Positions 45,872-57,875 of a DNA stretch of 64,000 bases are shown in pieces; the first letter of the stretch is position 1; every line of letters starts with the position of its first letter. A program made the translations under genes and the position numbers. The notes beneath the pieces were generated by a model. The model was not told the origin of the DNA. It saw only the letters and a program-made list of their open reading frames with translations, and searched no databases. This DNA is from Toxonevra muliebris (taxonomy: Eukaryota > Arthropoda > Insecta > Diptera > Pallopteridae): NCBI GenBank assembly GCA_963691655.1, contig OY829328.1, positions 15,764,704-15,828,703 of the forward strand. The letters run 5' to 3'.

Positions 45872-47026
45872 AGTGATCCAAAAATTAGCAGAAGCACATA
45901 AATACCAAATTGAGGTTATGTGCACAGTGTCAGTCCGGGCGTCTAGCAATTCTAGTCTAGTTTTTTACAAGCAAATGAGCAAAAACGTAATAAGCTCCGA
46001 ATTTATAAACTTAATTATGATGAAACACCAAAGTTAAGGAAACTTTAAACCGGACAAAACACGCAAAAATAAAATTATTGCGGAGGAGCATTAGAATGCT
46101 AAAATTAAACGTCAGATATACGCGAGAGTTGCCAAATTGTTAGTATGGGGGAAAGCAGCATTGTTTTGTTTCCGCTTCACTTTAAATATAAAAAATAGTG
46201 AGTAAATATACAAATGCAGACTGGTTATAAGTTCTTTGAAGGTGGTAATAGCATTTGGCAGACAATATTTGAATAATATGCTCCAACTACATTTATAAAT
46301 TCTAATGCTAATAAGTATATTGTTGTAGCAATACGAACACGAAAACTATTCTTGAAATTCGTGAAAATCAGAGTAAAATGCCATCCACGATGGCACTAGT
46401 GAAAAAAGTTTGAAGTCTCAAATATTTCCTGATTAAACTTCATATATGAAAAACTTCAATCGAGGAAAAACAATTAATAAAATGCTTCGAAACATGCTTG
46501 GATTACCTGTAGTTCTCGAAATCTTTAAAAGAATAAAGTAAAACCAAATTTTAATTTAACATTTTTATTTAATTTTTATTTCTATATATATTTATATATC
46601 TATGTATATATAATTCTTTAAATACACTTTACAATGTTTAAATAAGTAGGTATTTCTTAATAATTTATGTAGGTATATTGTAATAAGTATCGATTATACA
46701 TTTTTGTTGTTTTTTTTTTTTTTAATGATTACATTAGAACAGCGTTTTCCACGAATTAATTTCAAATAACTACAATTATTTTACATTTTAATTACAACAA
46801 CTGTTTTTGTTTTGTTGATTTGTGTATATATACGCGTGACTAACTACGTGAATCTTTTAAAGTTTTTAAGATAAGATTTTGAAACATTATAAACTTATTT
46901 TTTATAGTATGTAGTATGTGAATATCATTAGAGCATAACTAATGTTTAATATTGTGTAGTAAATAATAGCAAATTTTAAGCATATATCGTACATATAAAT
47001 ACACATGCGTATACATATGTATATTA
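45872..47026. other. Intergenic, AT-rich
   Basis: No feature is recognised. The first part may belong to the 5' end of the truncated retrotransposon. Confidence 0.45.
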
Positions 47027-47654
47027 GGGTGTAGCAAAAATAAAAAATATTACAAAACAGCATTGGCTATGGCTATAACCTTTGCAAAATGATCCCCTGA
47101 TCAGGAATTAACCAAATAATCGTTTTTTAAATGACGGTAATCACTGCCAGTATGACAAAAAAGATTTTTTGGTGGCAAGTATGAATAAATCGTTGATTTT
47201 CCAATATTTGTTAGGGAAAACATAAAAAGTACACTATAAGATTCCAAAAGTAAGTAAAATTCCGTAAATTTTGAGCTATATTCGTACCAATTGGTGAAGT
47301 GGTTCTTTCGCAATACCCTTTCAAACTTTGAAAACTTTTGTTTCCAATTTTTGAATTTAAATTTTACTTTGATATCAACAAAATATGATTGCCTTCTGTA
47401 CTCATTGTGAAGTTTGTGAATTTTGGTAAAAATACTTTTGTAGCTGATGATGGGAATGGGTGATTGCTGCCAAATTTATTTCAGTTGTTGTCACCATAGA
47501 TTTGAAAATCGCATTCAAATCTAATTTCATTCATACTTGCCACCACAAAGTCTTTTTTGTCATACTGACAGTGGTTGCCGTCATTTAAAAACCTTTTCTT
47601 TAGTTAATTCGTGATCACGGGATCATTCTGTTTTCTTCGAAAAATGCTACACCC
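47027..47654. mobile_element. Long-TIR MITE, GGGTGTAGCA ends
   Basis: The ends are GGGTGTAGCA and TGCTACACCC with TA on both outer sides (47025-47026, 47655-47656). The inverted similarity extends inward for 130-160 bases, with AATGATCCC.TGATCA.GAATTAAC, TTTTTAAATGACGG and GTGGCAAGTATGAAT in the same order on both arms. The 628-base interior is AT-rich and non-coding. Confidence 0.85.
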
Positions 47655-47656
47655 TA

Positions 47657-49483
47657 ATGTATATGTATAAATATATACATATGTATATGCGGAATGTATT
47701 TAATATAATAGTTTATATATTAACTTATATTTTATTATTATGCACGAGGGGTCTTCTTGCCAATATATGCCAGTGATAACTCTAAACGTCGTTGGTTATA
47801 TTTATAGTCAAACGAGATTTTTTTCTAGGCTATCCGTCATATTTTTTAAAAAGTTATTAGAAAATATGTTCAGAGAGATATGTATGTATACCCAATAGTA
47901 TTATTTTTATAGCTATCAGCTATCGAAACAGTTAGGTTTTGCATGGGGGCCATGGAATGACTTAAAATTGGTCTACTAAATTCCTCAGGTCGCACCTAAA
48001 TGATATGATCATTGAATATATAGTAAAACCTAGGACAGTGTTTTTCATGAAATGAATAGACTTAATGAGCAAACACTAGTTAGCACGAAATTTCCACCAG
48101 AAACCATTGTAATAATTTTCATATGCAAATAGTATTTAAAATTTGAGGGCGGTGATTTCGAAGGAGATAAATGACAAAAATATTTAAATTTGTTGAATAT
48201 TGCCAAATGCGAAACAGGCAAATCAGGCAGCTGTTATGGGGCTGGAGTACCGAGGTTAAGTATTGCTAAATTTGTCACTGACATATACTCTACAAAAATT
48301 TATTATATTTAATATTGGCAAACATATTCCCATATTAAATATAGTAATTTAACATACATAAATAAAAATTAGGTATATAATTTATGCATGCATATTTAAT
48401 TACCATATTTATTATGCGAAAAGTTTCGGATATTATAAACATAATTAATTATATTTTAAGGGTATGTTACTTAAAAAGCACTCACATGTACTTATTTCCT
48501 TATATTCATTTTGAGAAGACGAAATTTACAAGAATTAAATTAACAATTTAAAATATTAAACTATAATTTAATTTTTTTTTAATAAAAGTCGCATGTGTTT
48601 TCGTTAAATAAAAAGTTTTGTTCGGAATTTGTTTTTGATAAATTTTACAAAGTATAAAACACACGCACTTGTTTATAGCTCTTGATTTCTTTACATTTTT
48701 TTGTTTGGTTTTGTGTCGATTGATTTTTTTTTTTTAAATATAATTTACAAATAAGACAGTAAAATGTTTTAAAAGTTATCGATTTTAAAATTAATTATAA
48801 ATCGAATCACTGTAAATATCACAATTTAGTTAACGCATAATAATATATATATATATATGTATATTAGTGTTTTTCTCTTTATAACACTTACTTTATTTAT
48901 TATTTATAAATTTTTATAATGTAATTACTATAATTTTGTTTTAATTACAAATACAAAAAAGTAAAATAAAGTAGTGCACAATCGCATTGTTCGAAATGAC
49001 AATTTGCACATGAAATTTGCATAATTTTGAAAATCTTCCTACTTTCCAACCATACACATAACCAGAGATGTGATAAATTGTTTGCAGAATTTAGCGCAGC
49101 ACTGTTTTGCTTTGAATTAAAGTATGTAGTTAATTTATTCTATAAATTGTAAAAAATTTTACAATTATCTAGTACAATTTCTTAGTGCTTTAAAAATACA
49201 GTATTAACAGAAGCACGTTTGTAATTTGCAAATTATATTTATATATATAAAAAAAAAAACAAGAAAACTGTTTTAACTATTTTTAACTCCAGTCAATATA
49301 TTTTCTATGCATATCTTATTCTGTTTAGTTTTTCGTTTTTTAACTGAAATTAGAAAAAAAGAAATTTATTCGGTTAATATAAAAAAGGTTCATATTAATA
49401 CTTTAAATAAATAAATAATGCATCTGATGTAAGAAAAAATTATTTAGCAATCGATATATGTTTATGCATAATTATTTGATTCA
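47657..49483 (-). other. Probable 3' UTR / downstream region of the RNF144A-like gene
   Basis: Very AT-rich, lying just past the stop at 49484 on the minus strand. Many AATAAA-type motifs occur on the minus strand, so the poly(A) site cannot be chosen by eye. No other gene is seen. Confidence 0.4.
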
Positions 49484-50586
49484 TTACCTTTGCAATGCAG
49501 TGGCTTCATCCACATCACCATCAAGATCTTCAGTTTTGGAACCGCCACTGCAACTGCGACATTTACAGCATATAATACATGGTGCTGCCAGCAGCAATAG
49601 CGGTGATGCTACAAGTAATAAAATACCAAAACCGGCAAATATGCCAATTACTTGAGCTCTATGCCAGACCACAGATGCTCGGGAATGTCCAAGTTTATTT
49701 TTACATGGGCCTTTGTCATAATGACGCAATAAAAAGTCGTCCTAAATCAAAAACAGTACGATTATATTATTAAAATGCTAATTCTTTATAGAGATTTTTA
49801 CTTACATCTAAGCTAGCCAAACAGTACCAACAGAAAACATGTTTACAACGTTTGCACATCATTTGCGCGCAACCTTCATCTTTTTCAATTGGCACCGCGC
49901 ACATCGGGCAACATTTTATGAGGTCATTATCGAATGGTATACCAATATCATCTTGACCGCCATCGGCGACCAAACGGCGACTATTCTCCTCACAGCTAAC
50001 ATTCGGATGCCACTGAAATGAAAACACAATTTTAAGCATTTTTTTCAATACGTACGATGATGTGATTCGTGTACACATACCGCTTTCTTACAAGCTGAAC
50101 AAAATTTGTCCTTACACGATGGACAAAGGACGGGACACAATAATTGTGCTGTTGCAATACCACCAGCACCAGTTATCGGACTTGATGCTACTGTTAAGGA
50201 AGCAGCAGCAGCATTATGTGATGTTGAAGCTAAGGGCGTCACATCGGAATGTGAAACAGTAGAGTTATCACCAACATAGCATACAGTCTCGCACCCAGCA
50301 CGCGGGCACCATGTACGCGATTTATCCAATTCGATTTCTGCAAAACAAAAATTATATAGGCATTTATTAAAAAAACATTAGAGAAAAAAAACAAAAAAAC
50401 GTTCATTTTTTAAATGCACTTACCTCTATTCAAACGATATCGATGATGTTTTTTCATTAAATTGGCTGTGGTCAAATTGGCTATTTCCGGTAGTGTCATG
50501 GAGCCTTGCGTGGGGCATTGTGCATCGGGACAGGAGATCTCATAAGCGCCTTCTGTAATTTCAAAATCCACATATGCTTTCATACA
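49484..50586 (-). CDS. RNF144A-like RBR E3 ubiquitin ligase, C-terminal four exons (5' end not in view)
   Basis: An RBR E3 passes ubiquitin from an E2 through its own RING2 cysteine; RNF144 proteins are membrane-anchored. Exons on the minus strand are 50586-50424, 50337-50081, 50012-49806 and 49741-49484, all in phase, giving 294 residues. Exon 1 seen starts [13 protein letters not shown], the end of RING1, with [14 protein letters not shown] next. Exon 2 holds the IBR ([16 protein letters not shown] .. [15 protein letters not shown]), with a Ser/Ala-rich insert of about 45 residues that human RNF144A lacks. Exon 3 holds RING2 ([20 protein letters not shown]; catalytic Cys in DEGC). Exon 4 has [20 protein letters not shown], then a membrane segment ([20 protein letters not shown]) and a Cys-rich tail. 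The exon with the start and first RING1 cysteines was not found up to 64000. Confidence 0.93.
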
Positions 50587-50931
50587 CTGAAAAGTAATTT
50601 AAAAAAAAAAAAGTGGAATTAGAACGAAGTCTGAGGTACGTAGTTATTAATCAATATACATAATTATATGATTATTGAAAAAGTCTGCTGGCAAATATTT
50701 CAAATAAATTCCTATTTATAATAATTTTTATTTTAAAACACAATACTACATAAATAAATCCTACTTTTATTTTGTCCACTTAGCGGTTGATTTTCTTCTA
50801 GACTTCAAACTTAAATTTGGTATGTTATAGGTGAAGGATTCGGACAAGTTTAAAATGGTAACTTGCATATTTCAATTATGAAATCTAATGCTTATTCTGG
50901 CTTATGAGCCCTATTCAGTGGATATACACTA

Positions 50932-52816
50932 GGGTGGCCCTTAATTATAGGTTTTTTTTTCAAAAGTAAAAATGTTGCTACTCCCTTGCACTAATCTAGT
51001 TCTATTCCAGAAAAAAAACGGGCTGTGCAAAACTTCAGCTCCATCGGACAACTTCTAGGCGAAGTTGAAACATAGTATATGAAACTATTAACTCCGTTCA
51101 AAAGCGGCATAGTCTTCCCTATCTTAACCATTTTCTTGTTTCTTCTTAGAGAAATTTATTTGAACACTTCCAGGAAATTGTGTGAAAATCTTCTGAATCA
51201 AATTTTTGAAATGTAAATTCTCACAATTCCTGAAACAATATGAAAAATATAATCGCCCACAACTTCTATAGGAGAAACGTATTTTTATTTACAAGAATAA
51301 TATCTATAGAATCATTTGCGAATTTCAAAAGAATTTCAACGAAATTCACTTGAAATGCTGAAAGTAACTCAGCAACCCTCAAACACATGGTTGTAAGAAA
51401 CAGGGAAAATATGATATATTTTTTTTGACATTTTGCATTTGGTCTTCATAACAGCTGCAATATTTCTGTGGTAAAAATGAAAAACAGCATAACTAAAGTT
51501 AAGATATTTTTGACTATAAATGCGAATTTTTAAATAACTTTTAGATTTATATATTGTTTTAAGAATGATCTTTAATTTGAAGATAAAGTCATTTGAAACA
51601 ATAGCTGCGTTTTATTCGCCACTTGCTTCTAGGTATGTATAACTAGCAGCGATGATTGTATATGAAAACAAAAACAAAGCCGCAGAGATAACACATATAA
51701 TTATAGCGTACAAAAATTCTTTTCTGTCTTATGTCCCCCTCAATTTGAAATTCAAAATTTCAAAGAAATTCATTCTCGTGAATCCGCACTATAAGAGAGA
51801 ATTTAGTAGCAGTTGGGTATTTTTTTCGGTCTTCGGCAACGATTTGTGTAACAAATTGTTTCTCAGGATTCCTGAATGAGTTTCACATATTTACTGCAAC
51901 GTCATCGACAACAACTTTCTTCTCAAGTTTTTCAATTCCATTTCTGTAACATGGATCATCTTTCCATGTTGAAAGTTCTTTGTTGAAGAAATCGGTGCTG
52001 ATAAAAAAATTCACAAAGAAAATTTTTGTACCAGAAGTTACAAAAGACGTAAACTCGATGTTAACCGCTGTTGAAACTTTGTATCTAATAATGATAGAGC
52101 CACTGTTTGGGGAGCTAAGTACTCGAGGTGGGTGACAAATTCTGCGGTCAAAAGCAGTAACCGCTTAAGTCTGAATATCTAATTTCGAGTAAACACGGTT
52201 TGAAGTTAATGTGATTGGTTGCCCCTCTATGTAAGCGAATACCTTTCTTTTTTTATAACTTTTGTTTTAAAAAACATAAAATTTTGGGGGTTTCACGTAC
52301 ATGTGCATTGGAATAAGAAGAACACGATAGCTTAATTATTAACTTAATTCTGTCTTAAGTTGACTTAAGCGCTTATTACTGTTGACCACAGAATTTGTCC
52401 GCAGCTCCTTTCTGATTTCTCGATCAATATCCTTATAATTCATCAATTGCCGCATGCACAAAAAGTAAAAGATAATTATTAATTAAGAATTCTTCCCCTT
52501 ATAAGATAACTGAAACTGGTCTTGAAAAAGGTATATCTTGAACGCACCAGTCATTGTTAACTCTAACAATTCTGGCTAATCATCTCGGCGTTATTTCTTC
52601 ATGGAAAGGTGTTGTTCAAGAAACCCAAGAACAAAAAATTGATTTATCTGAAAAAATGACTTTCCGGTCGACAATGTACAACTTCTTGGTCGATGAGGGC
52701 CGCCTTGCAGTTGCCCGATTGAACTCAAATTTTGCACAGATTGTTTCATTATTGATTGAAACTAGATAGGGATCTGGGAGCTAAACTTTTAGAAAGTTTA
52801 AATATAAGGGCCACCC
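50932..52816. mobile_element. Unclassified TA-flanked DNA element, GGGTGGCCC ends
   Basis: GGGTGGCCCTTA lies inward at both ends (50932 and, minus strand, 52816), flanked by TA (50930-50931, 52817-52818). Subterminal inverted similarity continues: CTGTGCAAAACTTCAGCTCC with ATCGGACAACTTCTAGGCG on the left matches CTGTGCAAAATTTGAGTTC with AATCGGGCAACTGCAAGGCG on the right minus strand. The 1885-base interior has no recognisable transposase. It contains an inverted copy (51318-51458) of the repeat at 1-330 and 56087-56420. It may be intronic to the RNF144A-like gene. Confidence 0.75.
51318..51458 (-). repeat. Inverted copy of the dispersed repeat seen at 1-330
   Basis: On the minus strand it reads GCAGCTGTTATGAAGACC, a decayed AAATGCAAAATGTC, then TTACAACCATGTGTTTGAGG and ATTTCAAGTGAATTTCG, in the same order as 125-290 and 56270-56420. 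Confidence 0.65.
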
Positions 52817-52818
52817 TA

Positions 52819-55800
52819 ATATATACCCACATAAAATGTGTACGAAAACAAAATTCAAGTAATTTAAATAAAACCTCAAACAATTTGTAATTGAGGAAAA
52901 TTAAAAAGTAAACAAAACTTAAAAAAAAAAAAATAAAACAAAACTTGACCATAATATGGATAAAATAGCATGCTTTCAAAATGATTTTTATTATTTATAA
53001 ATGCAACATTGTTATAAAGAAACTTTGTTGGCATAGCAAGTAAAATGAACATTTTGCAGCTTAGCTTAAGGAATGTTAAAATAAGGTCTGTAACTTTATC
53101 ATACAGCGAATGGGTACACAGATACTTAGAAAAACATGAGTTCTATTTTTGTATTTTGCAGATTTTGAATATTCTGTTATTTAGCTTTATAGAATTTATT
53201 TACGAGCAAAAAGATAGTATATTTTTAAATCGACAGCTTGTTTGTGTTGTATCTGAGCAATTGTGGTCAGAAAATTACTCAATTTTCAAAAAAATACGAG
53301 AAGTATATGAAAACAAAGTGAGCGAATGTAAAAAAATTCTCATTGTAATTTATACACTCGTGAAGGAACAATCATAACAGGAATTAACCCTAAAACAGAT
53401 TAACAATTTACTAAAGCATTTTAGATTTAATTTGTCACTTTGAACAATTTCATGCATAAATATAATGTGCCTAAGTAGTTTAAAACAAATAAGAGGGCAT
53501 TAAGGCATTAGTGCCATACAGAAATCAACACTCGTCTCTGCAGGAGTATAGATAACAATTTTATATATATATATATATGTATACATACATACCTATGTAT
53601 GTATTTGCATTTTATATAATTAACTCCCTTCCCCCAAAACAAGAAACGAATTTTATTCCTAATCTTTGCTCTTTACAAATATTCACGAGTCTATGTGCAG
53701 AATTTGTTGATATTTTGTTTATATAGGACTTGAATTTCGTTTCACCTCAGTCACCACCTTAACGCAATCAACATCGCCATCGAAGTAGCAGGCAAAAGTT
53801 TAAAGTCATTTATGTATTGCATTCACTAAAACCATATTTTCGAAAAGTTTTTTTTGTGGCTTCTGTTGAGCATTTCCACCCAGACGCGTTGGACTCGTTC
53901 GAAAAGTGGCTAAATTTGTTATTTATATTGCTAGTTATTTGAAAACATACACTAAAAGCTACATTTATATAATTCTTGCGCATTTTAGTTTTTAAGTACT
54001 AAAAGTATTTATCTTATTTTTTTATTATTTCCAGCAGTGAACACAAAAACTTTCTTAATAACTTTAATCATTTTCCGCTGTTTTTTATTTATTTTTTTTT
54101 TTTTGTATTGTGTAAATAAATCTTTAGCAACATAACTAAACTGTGTAGCTTAAAAATGGAGAGATATAAATGTGTAGGCATAATACTGATCCCCAGTATT
54201 TGTGTTTTAAATCTTTTTACTATATTTATTTTTGAGAATTTGCCAAAAGCTTTTAAAAGTTTTAAGCCTGTTTTTAATTTTTAAATGTTTGTAGAGTTTG
54301 AAAATTTATATGTGGATGTTTCAAAAGAGCAGGAAGAAGATACCGGAACGCTGCAAAAACAAAGAACTAGCTTTGCATATGAATTGTGTTGTACAGGCTC
54401 AGTTCACATGGTTCAAAAAGATTAGCGAAATATTTCTCTTAGGACAATGAAAAAGTTATTTCTCTAATCGAAAGATGCTTTCTTTTGTAATTAAGATAAC
54501 TTGAGAGTATTTTTGTTTTTTTGTATAACGATAACCAGAAAAATATTTGTTTTTTTTTCACCACAATCTTCCACATATTGTAAACCTCACATATGTATGT
54601 ATGTCACATACACTTTCAAATAAGGTTGATTTATTACATTTATTTTTCACATGTGAAGCAAAGAAAAAAGAATAAAATAAAACACACAAATCCTGCAACA
54701 TTTTCATATTTTAAATCCGCAAGTTACAATAAAACTTAACATACTATCTAACAATGTCCATATGCTATTTGAAGACATACAGGTACACCCAACCATTCAT
54801 ATACATATTATCGCAAGGTAAAACTCATGAAATAGTTTAGAGCACAGCGGGAAAAAATAGAAACTAAACTAAATAAAAAATAATAAAACTGTGAAAATAT
54901 GAGTTAAAATTTATATACGCATATACTGAGTAGACCAGTAGACCATAGAGGTGTGTATGCGCTGTCAATATGCTCACCATCAACTTCAGCTTAAGCTGCC
55001 CTAATCTTGGAATATGAATATGAAAATTGCTGCGAGATGGGGGCTAAAATGAAATCTATGTCCACATAGTGATTACAAAAAAATATACATATACATATTT
55101 TTTGCCTTGTGACCGAATTTTCTGTTTTACACAGTTTTTGACAATTTTTTTGTTTTTTAGAATTTAGCATTCTACTTTTTTCTATATATTTTGCTATTTG
55201 TTATGCTCTAAATTTTCGTGCTGATCTGAGTGAATGTATGTATGTACGAATGTTATTCGTACACAGCATGTGACTAGCGTGTAAAAATACACTTTTGGCG
55301 CCATTTATTTATGCCCGCTCATACTTTTATACGCGTCTGTCCGTCTGTCTGCCCGTCCGCAGGTTCGTTCACTTTTGTATCCCTTTTTATAAATTTTCTT
55401 TGTGTGACTAACGAGTGCCACGTTTATTTTTCTAGTTTTTTTATTCTGCATGTTGGCGGTACGGATAGACGAACGGACTGGCAGACGTATTCTGCAGTTG
55501 TCCTTATGAATATTTAGTTTTACTTTACTCTTTCAGTTTGTGTATGTGTGTATGCATGTATTTTTTTTTTATTATTATTATTTTCCGCTCATTCATTATT
55601 CCATGCTCGTTTTGTAGCATTTCAGTAAAACTTTCTATTGAAGTGAAAATTTCAGATTTATTGATTTTGTATTTCGTATTTTTCGTTTATATTTTTTTAT
55701 TTTGAAGTTGATGCTGGTAAAAGTTTGTTCTTTGTGAATTTTACTTTTAAAAATTGAAAAAATTCGCATTACAAAAAAGTAAAAAGTACTTAGATAAATA

Positions 55801-55904
55801 TTATAAATATTTTATTTTATTTATAGTCACATTTACATACGGAAATATTTTCCTAAATCTATTCCTATGGAAAAATTGTTCAGTTTTCATTGTTTTACAT
55901 ACAA
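52819..55904. other. Probable RNF144A-like intron or upstream DNA
   Basis: No exon is recognised. The 110-codon ATG frame at 53045-53377 (+) has no family I recognise. An imperfect hairpin of GTCYGTC-rich sequence lies between about 55332-55358 and 55460-55488. A TA/CATA microsatellite is near 53560-53605. Confidence 0.4.
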
Positions 55905-55909
55905 CGATG

Positions 55910-57870
55910 CACAGTGGTCTGAAAAACTATTCTAGCGCGACAAAAAAAATTTTTTTTTTTGTGTGGTAAAATGGATACCTTCCTTCAGACCTTATAATGT
56001 GGATACACGAGAGTGCATTTCGTTGAAGTTCTGCATTTCAAATTTAAGTGGACACACGGCGAAAAACGAGCTTCAAATGCGTTTTTTGACAGATTATAAG
56101 TATGAAGAAGAAGAAAAATGTTTGTGTGTGTTTTGTGCAAATAAAAATGTTACCTTTCAATTGGATTTGAAGACCAATAATATATATAACAATTATGAAA
56201 AATTGGAGGAATATCAATGAGTTACTCTCCGACGCCATTATTTTATTTTTTCGCTTAATAAATATTACAAGAGCAGCAGTTATGAAAACAAAATCCAAAA
56301 TGTCTACAAAAATGTAATAGATCTTAAATTTTTCCTGCTTTTTACAACCTTGCGTTTGAGGGTTGTTAGTTAAGTTGTTTATTTCAGACGCATTTCAATG
56401 AAATTCGACTCATATGTGGAATTGTTAATTTGAATAAATTGTAGTTCGATTTCCTTATTTTGACTCATTTAAATTTGTCTATAATGAAATGCCGCTATTT
56501 TTTTAAATTTATCTTACTCGGCAATCGTAACTGCACTGTAAATTTTACGGACGGACATCGACGGATAAAAAACCTAATTTACCTCTTTAATTATGCTATA
56601 AGGAATAAGTCAATCAATACTAGAACTTAATACTTCATAAAACACTTTTTAAAAGCTTACGTAAAGATTACTTTTTTAATTTTTTAAAAGTAAAATTAAT
56701 GTTGAAATAATCCAAACGGGCAATAAAACACTCTAAAAATGTACCAGTATTCACCAAAAACCGATACGACCATTTTACACAAAGGATTTCTGAGGAATTA
56801 ACGACAAATCAAATACCCGTGTACGTCTTTGCGCCACTCTGCTATTCAGCTCTAACAAAAACAACTTTGCCGTTGCCGTGACAACATTTTTTGATGAACA
56901 ATAGTTGAAAAATAATTTAAATAAGTTTTTTTTTAATATACTACGCTTTTAAAATGGACTAAAAAGTATAGAACAATTTCTCCTAGTTCCATAGAGATTT
57001 ATAACCTCATACAGATTCCTAATCCCATACAGATTGTGCTGAAAATTTGTAATTGTGAATTTTAGTGGGTATGAAAATACTTGCATGATTTAAAACAAAA
57101 ACGTGGGACCAGGCCCGACGAGAGGGAGATGGGTCGGGTGGGATTCCCACCGGGCACGGAGTTTTTGAGGGGACCCAGATTTCAATCCAAATCCTAAAAT
57201 ACAAAGAAAAACTTTAACAAGCGTCTATGCGTCTGAAAATTGAATTACAAACCATGAAACATTTTGCAGACTGGTCCGGGCCCTATATTCCAATAATTTT
57301 TGTTATGTAGTGTAGGAAAAAAACTTTATACAATGAATTTGCTCATGCCAGATTTGTTTGAAAGGCACCAGAATATCGAACTGAATTCAAGAGGTTTCAT
57401 AAATTTAAAAAAATTGCTAGCGAATCAGGGGAACTATTCATACATCAATTTTCTATTGCATGCGACCCACGTTTTTTGTTTTAAATCAAACATTTATATC
57501 AGCCTGAAAGTATGCTGTACTATATTTATGTATTTTATATGTAAATAAATAAACGCTAATATTTTATATTATCTATATTATATTTATATATATTTAAGAT
57601 TGCATATTGCATTTGTATTGCATTGTCATCCAGTTCTAAACTATGTTTAAAGTTTCAAGTCTCTAGCTCGTCAGGAAGTTAGTTTAAAATCGATTGTAAA
57701 ATTCCATCCGAACAGACTGTCAAACAGACAGCGTTGAAAGCGAGTTGATATAAACGTAGTAAAAAGGAAATTCTACTATTTTAAAATAAGAAATTGTAAT
57801 GGTCATTGGAATTCGCAACATAAAACTTCTTGATTTATGTCGTGCTAGATTAATTTTTCAGACCACTGTG
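55910..57870. mobile_element. Candidate Transib-like element, 32-bp TIRs and 5-bp target duplication
   Basis: The inward termini CACAGTGGTCTGAAAAA (55910 and minus strand from 57870) extend to 32 bases with few mismatches (then CTATTCTAGCGCGAC versus TTAATCTAGCACGAC). CGATG lies directly outside both ends (55905-55909 and 57871-57875), a perfect 5-bp target duplication. A CACAGTG terminus with a 5-bp duplication fits the Transib superfamily. At both ends an ACAAAAACC-like nonamer (7 of 9) begins 23 bases after the heptamer. No RAG1-like transposase is visible; the plus-strand frame 55963-56220 lacks an early ATG and has no known domain. The 1961-base element is probably non-autonomous. Confidence 0.7.
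56087..56420 (+). repeat. Third copy of the dispersed repeat seen at 1-330
   Basis: Same block order as 1-330 with extra sequence in the middle (TCTCCGACGCCATTATTTTA). It lies wholly inside the 55910-57870 element, which links the family to that transposon. Confidence 0.65.
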
Positions 57871-57875
57871 CGATG

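Noticed and set aside
53045..53377. 110-codon ATG open frame on the plus strand
   Set aside because: No recognisable family, no promoter or splice context; could be a decayed element but cannot be supported.
55332..55488. GTCYGTC-rich imperfect inverted repeat as a MITE
   Set aside because: Only about 26 imperfectly matched bases of low complexity and no target duplication.
55963..56220. Open frame inside the 55910-57870 element as its transposase
   Set aside because: It begins at GTG, has no early ATG, is only 85 codons and shows no DDE or RAG1-like motif.
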